A stretch of 64,000 nt of DNA from Comamonas endophytica. GTDB taxonomy: Bacteria > Pseudomonadota > Gammaproteobacteria > Burkholderiales > Burkholderiaceae_C. Location of the stretch: the NCBI RefSeq assembly GCF_023634805.2, contig NZ_CP106881.1, positions 2,214,001 through 2,278,000 on the forward strand, given 5' to 3'. The position numbers and the translations under genes were made by a program. Below, in pieces: positions 59,718 through 64,000 of this stretch (its first letter is position 1; the number at the start of each line of letters is the position of its first letter). The notes beneath the pieces are model-generated. The model was not told the origin of the DNA. It was given only the letters and a program-made list of their open reading frames with translations, and made no database searches.

Positions 59718-60446
59718 ATGAAGGTTCCTATTGACTGGCTGAAGTCGTCCTGGCACGCGGGCAAGCACATCTTGCGTCCGGTGGCCAGCCCGTCGATTCT
59801 CTTCATTGCCTCGTGCCGTCCTGCCATGGTTCCTATCCGCACCCTGGGTGCGCGCCACCGCCAGAGCGTCTCCCGCCACCTGCTCAAGCTCGACAAGGCC
59901 GACCGCTACCTGCGCTTCGGCTATGCGGCCAGCGACGAACAGGTGCAGCGCTACGTGCAGCAGCTGGATTTCGACCGCGACCAGGTATTCGGCATCTACA
60001 ACCGGCGCCTGGAGCTGATTGCCATGGCGCACCTGGCGTATGCGCCGCCGCCCGAGCACCGCAGCTGCGCCGAATTCGGCGTTTCGGTGCTCAAGCAGGC
60101 GCGCGGCAAGGGCCTGGGCCGGCGCCTTTTCGACCACGCGATCGTGCATGCGCGCACGCGCGGCGTGCGCATGATGTTCATCCATGCGCTGTCCGAGAAC
60201 ACCGCCATGCTGAAGATCGCGCGCAAGGCCGGCGCCGAGGTCACGCGCGACGGCTCGGAATCGGAGGCCTACCTGCAGCTGCCGCCCGCGGGCTTCGACA
60301 CGCACATGGGCCGGATGGTCAACCGCCAGTTTGCCGAAGTCGACTACCAACTCAAGAAGCAGGCAAGGCAGTTCTGGAGTTTCCTGGCCGGGCTGCAGGA
60401 AGTGCGCAAGGGAGTGCGCGAAGGGCGCCACAAGGCCGGCGCTTGA
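59718..60446 (+). CDS. GNAT-family N-acetyltransferase
   Basis: A 242-residue protein starting MKVPIDWLKSSWHAGKHILRP; MVPIRTLGARHRQ (59826) is an alternative start and more like the usual domain boundary. Acetyl-CoA-binding GNAT motif A: FGVSVLKQARGKGLGRRLFDHAIVHARTRGVRMMFIHALSENTAMLKIARKAGAE. Substrate unknown. The hydrophilic C-terminus (about 205-242) is Lys/Arg/Gln-rich. Confidence 0.85.
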   Translation: MKVPIDWLKSSWHAGKHILRPVASPSILFIASCRPAMVPIRTLGARHRQSVSRHLLKLDKADRYLRFGYAASDEQVQRYVQQLDFDRDQVFGIYNRRLELIAMAHLAYAPPPEHRSCAEFGVSVLKQARGKGLGRRLFDHAIVHARTRGVRMMFIHALSENTAMLKIARKAGAEVTRDGSESEAYLQLPPAGFDTHMGRMVNRQFAEVDYQLKKQARQFWSFLAGLQEVRKGVREGRHKAGA

Positions 60447-60613
60447 AACGCCCGGCCGCACCGCAGAACTTCGATGGGCCGGGGCGCGTCAGGCGTTCTC
60501 CGACGCAGAGGCCGTGGCGCGGCGAGGATTCTTGCAAACGCCACACCCCAAAGGCAGGCAATCCGCTATCCTTACAGCTTGTTCCACTACCGCACGTCCT
60601 GCATTCCAAGACA

Positions 60614-61495
60614 GTGTCAGACCCGCATTCTGCTCGTTCTTCCGAGAAGGAAGACAAGCGCAGTTTCCTGCAAAAAGTCGCCGAGTTCATCCATCCGGCC
60701 CCCGAGTCGGCCGATGAACTGATCGAAACCCTGGCGGAAGCCGAAGACAACCAGGTCATTGGCGCAGACGCCCGCGTGATGCTCGAGCGCGTGATCCGGA
60801 TGGCGGACATGACGGCTGGCGACGTGATGGTAGCCTCGACGCGCATGGATCTCGTCAACATCGACGATCCCTACGATGTCCTCCTGCACCAGGTCATCTC
60901 GACGGCGCACTCGCGCTTCCCCGTCTACCAGGGCGAGCGCGAGAACATCATCGGCATCCTGCTGGCCAAGGACCTGCTCAAGCTCCAGCGCGCTCCCGAG
61001 CTCAATCTGCGCGCATTGCTGCGCCCGGCGGTGTTCGTGCCCGAAACCAAGGGCCTGCACGACCTGCTGCGCGAGTTCCGAGGCAATCGCAACCACCTGG
61101 CCATCGTCATCGACGAGTTCGGCCGCGTCGCAGGGCTGGTCACGATCGAGGACGTGCTCGAGGAGATCGTCGGCGAGATCGAGGACGAATTCGACATTCC
61201 CGAAGACGAAGGCGACATCTTCGCGCTGGCCGACAACAGCTACCGCGTCTCGGGCGGCACCCCGGTCGAGCGCGTGGCCGAGGCCTTCGACGTGATCCTG
61301 CAGTCGAGCGATCCCGGCGAGGACTTCGAGACCATCGGCGGCCTGATCGCGCACGAGATGGGCCATGTGCCCAAGCGCGGCGAATACCTGCGGATGATGG
61401 GCCTGGGCTTCACCGTGCTGCACACCAAGGGCGGGGCGGTGCGCTGGTTCCGCGTGGTGCGCGAGCACGCGCCCGACAGCCTGGTGGGGAACTGA
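60614..61495 (+). CDS. corC: CorC/HlyC-family CBS-domain protein (YbeX)
   Basis: A 293-residue cytoplasmic protein with GTG start (MSDPHSARSSEKEDKRSFLQK). Contains TAGDVMVASTRMDLVNIDD (first CBS, about 65-125), a second CBS ending in HLAIVIDEFGRVAGLVTIEDVLEEIVGEIEDEFD, and the C-terminal CorC_HlyC domain (DNSYRVSGGTPVERV onward). E. coli YbeX/CorC is tied to magnesium/cobalt efflux and ribosome metabolism. It lies 8 bp upstream of lnt, as in the ybeX-lnt pair, but ybeZ-ybeY are elsewhere (24662-26112). Confidence 0.93.
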   Translation: MSDPHSARSSEKEDKRSFLQKVAEFIHPAPESADELIETLAEAEDNQVIGADARVMLERVIRMADMTAGDVMVASTRMDLVNIDDPYDVLLHQVISTAHSRFPVYQGERENIIGILLAKDLLKLQRAPELNLRALLRPAVFVPETKGLHDLLREFRGNRNHLAIVIDEFGRVAGLVTIEDVLEEIVGEIEDEFDIPEDEGDIFALADNSYRVSGGTPVERVAEAFDVILQSSDPGEDFETIGGLIAHEMGHVPKRGEYLRMMGLGFTVLHTKGGAVRWFRVVREHAPDSLVGN

Positions 61496-61503
61496 AACCG
61501 CGC

Positions 61504-63090
61504 ATGCCTTTGACCCTTCACGGCCGTGTGGCCTTCTGGCTGGGCGCGGCGGCCGCCGGCGTGGCCCAGGCGCTGTCCATGGCCTGGCCCGCGGGCGGAC
61601 AGCCCCTGGATGGCCAGCCCCTGTGGTGGCTGCAGATCCTGTCGCTGGCGTGGCTGGCGCACGGATTGCGCGGCACCCTGCAGCCGCTGCGGGCCGCTGC
61701 ATTTGCCGGCCTGTTCGCGACCAGCTGGCTGGCCGCGACCTTCTGGTGGCTGTTCATCTCCATGCACACCTATGGCGGGCTGGCCGCGCCGCTGGCGGTG
61801 CTTGCCGTGCTGGGGCTGGCCGCCTTCCTGGGCAGCTATTACGCGCTGGCGGCCTGGGCCTTCGTGCGCTGGCGGCCCGCGGGCGCACTGGCGTCGGCAT
61901 TGCTGTTTGCGGCCTGCTGGACCCTGGCCGAGCTCGCCCGCGGCAGCCTGTGGACCGGTTTCCCCTGGGGCGCGGGCGGCTATGCCCATGTCGACGGGCC
62001 GCTGTCCGTGCTGCCGCGCTGGCTCGGTGTCTACGGCACCGGGGCCGTCGCGGCCGTGCTGGCCCATGCGCTGGCCGGCCTGCGTCCGGCGCATCTGCGC
62101 CACGCGCACCCCTGGGCGCTGGCGCTGGCCGGCGCGGCGCTTCTGGCCGGGCTGTTCTGGCAGCGCGACTGCGCGCTGCGCGCCTGCCTGGCGGATGCGC
62201 CTGCCGCGAAGCCGCCCGCGCTCAGCGTGGCGCTGCTGCAGGGCAATATTCCACAGGATGAGAAATTCGAGCCCGGCAGCGGCATACCGCTGGCGCTCGA
62301 ATGGTATGCGGCGGCGTTGCGCGGCAGCGATGCCCGGCTCGTGGTCGCGCCGGAAACCGCCATCCCGCTGCTGCCCCAACAGCTGCCGCGCAACTACCTG
62401 GAGGTGTTGCAGCAGCATTTCAGCCAGGGCCCGCAGGCCGCGCTGATCGGCATCCCGCTGGGCAACCCGGTGGAAGGCTTCACCAATTCGGTGGTCGGCC
62501 TGGTGCCGGGCGAGGCGCCGGTGTACCGCTATGACAAGCACCACCTGGTGCCCTTTGGCGAGTTCATCCCGCCGCTGTTCAAGTGGTTCACGCAGATGAT
62601 GAACATCCCGCTGGGCGATTTCAACCGCGGCGGCCTGGCGCAGCCCGCGCTGGCCTGGGCCGGCCAGCGGCTCGCGCCGAACATCTGTTATGAAGATCTG
62701 TTTGGCGAGGAACTTGGACAGCGTTTCCGTGACCTGTCCACGGCACCCACGGTCTTCGTCAACGTGAGCAACATCGGCTGGTTTGGCGACAGCGTCGCCA
62801 TCGACCAGCATCTGGCGATCAGCCGCATGCGCGCGCTCGAGTTCGAGCGGCCGATGCTGCGCGCCACGAATACCGGCGCCACGGTGATCATCGACCACCA
62901 TGGCGACGTGACCCACGCGCTCGCGCCGCACGTGCGCGGCGTGTTGACCGGCAGCGTCGAGGGACGGGAAGGGCTCACGCCCTTTGCGCGCTGGGTGCGC
63001 TGGACCGGGCAGCTGCCGCTGTGGCTGCTGGCCGGGCTGGCGCTGGTCGGGGCTGTCTGGAGGCGGCGGACATGCGCGGCGCACAAGTAG
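61504..63090 (+). CDS. lnt: Apolipoprotein N-acyltransferase
   Basis: A 528-residue inner-membrane enzyme that N-acylates the Cys of lipoproteins. Six to eight hydrophobic segments in the first 225 residues, then a nitrilase-like periplasmic domain (about 240-505) with catalytic triad E284 (VAPETAIP), K345 (YDKHHLVPFGEF) and C395 (APNICYEDLFGEE). A final membrane helix LPLWLLAGLALVGAVW anchors the C-terminus. Full length for the family. Confidence 0.95.
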   Translation: MPLTLHGRVAFWLGAAAAGVAQALSMAWPAGGQPLDGQPLWWLQILSLAWLAHGLRGTLQPLRAAAFAGLFATSWLAATFWWLFISMHTYGGLAAPLAVLAVLGLAAFLGSYYALAAWAFVRWRPAGALASALLFAACWTLAELARGSLWTGFPWGAGGYAHVDGPLSVLPRWLGVYGTGAVAAVLAHALAGLRPAHLRHAHPWALALAGAALLAGLFWQRDCALRACLADAPAAKPPALSVALLQGNIPQDEKFEPGSGIPLALEWYAAALRGSDARLVVAPETAIPLLPQQLPRNYLEVLQQHFSQGPQAALIGIPLGNPVEGFTNSVVGLVPGEAPVYRYDKHHLVPFGEFIPPLFKWFTQMMNIPLGDFNRGGLAQPALAWAGQRLAPNICYEDLFGEELGQRFRDLSTAPTVFVNVSNIGWFGDSVAIDQHLAISRMRALEFERPMLRATNTGATVIIDHHGDVTHALAPHVRGVLTGSVEGREGLTPFARWVRWTGQLPLWLLAGLALVGAVWRRRTCAAHK

Positions 63091-63241
63091 ACTGTGGATT
63101 TTTGATGGACCGATGTGCAGGGTCTTTGCACTTTCCCGGCAATGCCGTGGAAAGGATAATGCGCGCCTGTGGCGCATGCGGAATGCTGCGCAGCACACGA
63201 CAACGAAGCGGTGACCTCACCGCTGTGGAGCAAGTTTGATA

Positions 63242-63766
63242 ATGGCCGATTCCTTTTCCTACCAGCAACTGATCGCCTCCGGCGAGGGCAAGCTGTTCAC
63301 TCCTGATTCCGGGCGCCTGCCTCTGCCTCCGATGCTGATGTTCGATCGCATCACGCACATCGACGGCGAGGGCGGTGAGCATGGTCTGGGCAAGATCGTG
63401 GCCGAGCTCGACGTGAACCCGGACCTGTGGTTCTTCAAATGCCATTTCCAGGGCGATCCGGTCATGCCCGGCTGCCTGGGGCTCGACGCCATGTGGCAAC
63501 TGATCGGCTTCTACCTGACCTGGCTGCAGCTGCCCGGCCGCGGCCGCGCACTGGGCGCGGGCGAGGTCAAGTTCACCGGCGAAGTGGGTCCTGACGTCAA
63601 GTTGGTGACCTATGAAATCGACATCAAGCGCCTGATCAAGCGCAAACTCAACATGGCCATCGGCGACGCCCGCCTGCTGGCCGATGGCAAACTCATCTAT
63701 ACGGCGACGGACCTGCGCGTGGGACTGTTCATGCGCGAGGACAAGGCCGAAGGATCCGCAGAATGA
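63242..63766 (+). CDS. fabA: 3-hydroxydecanoyl-ACP dehydratase/isomerase FabA
   Basis: A 174-residue bifunctional dehydratase and trans-2/cis-3-decenoyl-ACP isomerase that starts unsaturated fatty-acid synthesis. [16 protein letters not shown]; catalytic H68 ([12 protein letters not shown]) and D82 (GLDAMWQL) are present. GGAG lies 11 nt before the ATG. Its stop overlaps the fabB ATG by 4 bp. The 151-bp gap upstream after lnt holds short palindromes (GCTGCGCAGC near 63186) but no gene; no FabR site was recognised. Confidence 0.95.
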   Translation: MADSFSYQQLIASGEGKLFTPDSGRLPLPPMLMFDRITHIDGEGGEHGLGKIVAELDVNPDLWFFKCHFQGDPVMPGCLGLDAMWQLIGFYLTWLQLPGRGRALGAGEVKFTGEVGPDVKLVTYEIDIKRLIKRKLNMAIGDARLLADGKLIYTATDLRVGLFMREDKAEGSAE

Positions 63767-64000
63767 AGCGTCGGGTGGTGATCACGGGCACGGGCATCGT
63801 CTCGTGCATCGGTAATGACAATGCAACGGTCGAGGCCTCGCTGCGCGAGAGCCGCTCGGGAATCCGCGCCATGCCCGAGTTCACAGAGCTGGGCATGCGC
63901 AGCCAGGTGGCCGGTGTTCCGCAGATCGATCTGGAAGCGCTGATCGACCGCAAGGAACTGCGCTTCATGGGCGATGCCGCGGCCTATGCGCAGATCGCGC
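63763..64000 (+). CDS. fabB: 3-oxoacyl-ACP synthase I FabB (partial, C-terminus outside window)
   Basis: The ATG overlaps the fabA stop (ATGA). The visible 79 residues, [20 protein letters not shown] onward to [17 protein letters not shown], are the N-terminal thiolase-fold domain of KAS I. The catalytic Cys-His-His residues lie beyond the right edge. With FabA it elongates unsaturated intermediates, the standard fabAB pair. Confidence 0.92.
   Translation, partial: MKRRVVITGTGIVSCIGNDNATVEASLRESRSGIRAMPEFTELGMRSQVAGVPQIDLEALIDRKELRFMGDAAAYAQIA

Noticed and set aside
62519-62528. A GGTGTACC word resembling the MarR motif core, inside lnt
   Set aside because: Single core match within a coding region, without the outer arms; expected by chance.

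Overview
The window is a stretch of bacterial chromosome of about 69% G+C. Gene content and protein style point to a betaproteobacterium of the order Burkholderiales, most likely family Comamonadaceae: abundant ABC solute receptors, a Bug-family (TctC-type) receptor beside a CaiB-type CoA transferase, fabA-fabB, and REP-type palindromes between genes. I saw no rRNA, tRNA, CRISPR array, prophage, transposase or plasmid function. The family is inferred from protein resemblance; no search was run.

Layout. 1-10583: a catabolic island. A livF-livG-livM-livH-livJ branched-chain-amino-acid-type ABC transporter runs on the minus strand (livF is cut by the window edge), followed by a MarR-type repressor gene. 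Divergent from that repressor is a plus-strand run of an amidohydrolase/deacetylase, a gamma-glutamyltransferase-like enzyme, a DUF1116 (AllG/YlbE-like) protein and an orphan NMT1-type receptor. Four copies of a TGYGGTACACCACA-like palindromic motif lie in the gaps around the MarR gene, tying transporter, repressor and enzymes together as one probable regulon for an unknown amide- or carbamoyl-containing compound. 10591-20438: SrkA kinase; an IclR regulator divergent from an HMG-CoA-lyase / CoA-transferase / Bug-receptor module (probable uptake, CoA activation and cleavage of a branched hydroxy-diacid); 3-hydroxybutyryl-CoA dehydrogenase; purT; a repeat-filled gap with two inverted copies of a dispersed element of about 340 bp; amn.

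20442-32765: housekeeping and signalling. A PAS-PAS-GGDEF-EAL protein with a degenerate GGDEF motif, dbpA-dtd, phoH-ybeY, ruvA-ruvB, a YhhN-family membrane protein, a frameshifted phosphoribosyltransferase, a lipoprotein, a TerC/CBS membrane protein, a YqaE/Pmp3 peptide and a histidine phosphatase. 33068-40094: a peptide-type ABC importer with two tandem, highly similar receptors, two permeases and one fused double ATPase. 40385-49344: a DUF4136 lipoprotein, ttcA, two tandem folB genes with a FolM-like reductase, midA, a DUF2905 protein, trxC, an aldehyde dehydrogenase, cca and a glutathione S-transferase. 49590-64000: queC, a 5-formyl-THF cyclo-ligase divergent from a lytic transglycosylase, an MBL hydrolase and acyl-CoA ligase pair, a lipase-like hydrolase, the phenylalanine/tyrosine pair hppD-phhA divergent from an Lrp regulator, a GNAT acetyltransferase, corC-lnt and fabA-fabB (fabB cut by the right edge).

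Repeats. Seven intergenic loci carry REP/REPIN-like palindromes, three of them a variant with a 14-bp insertion. Two convergent or tail-to-tail gene ends carry short CTAG-containing tandem repeats that include the stop codons. The most promising undescribed biology is the MarR-controlled island with the partnerless DUF1116 protein.
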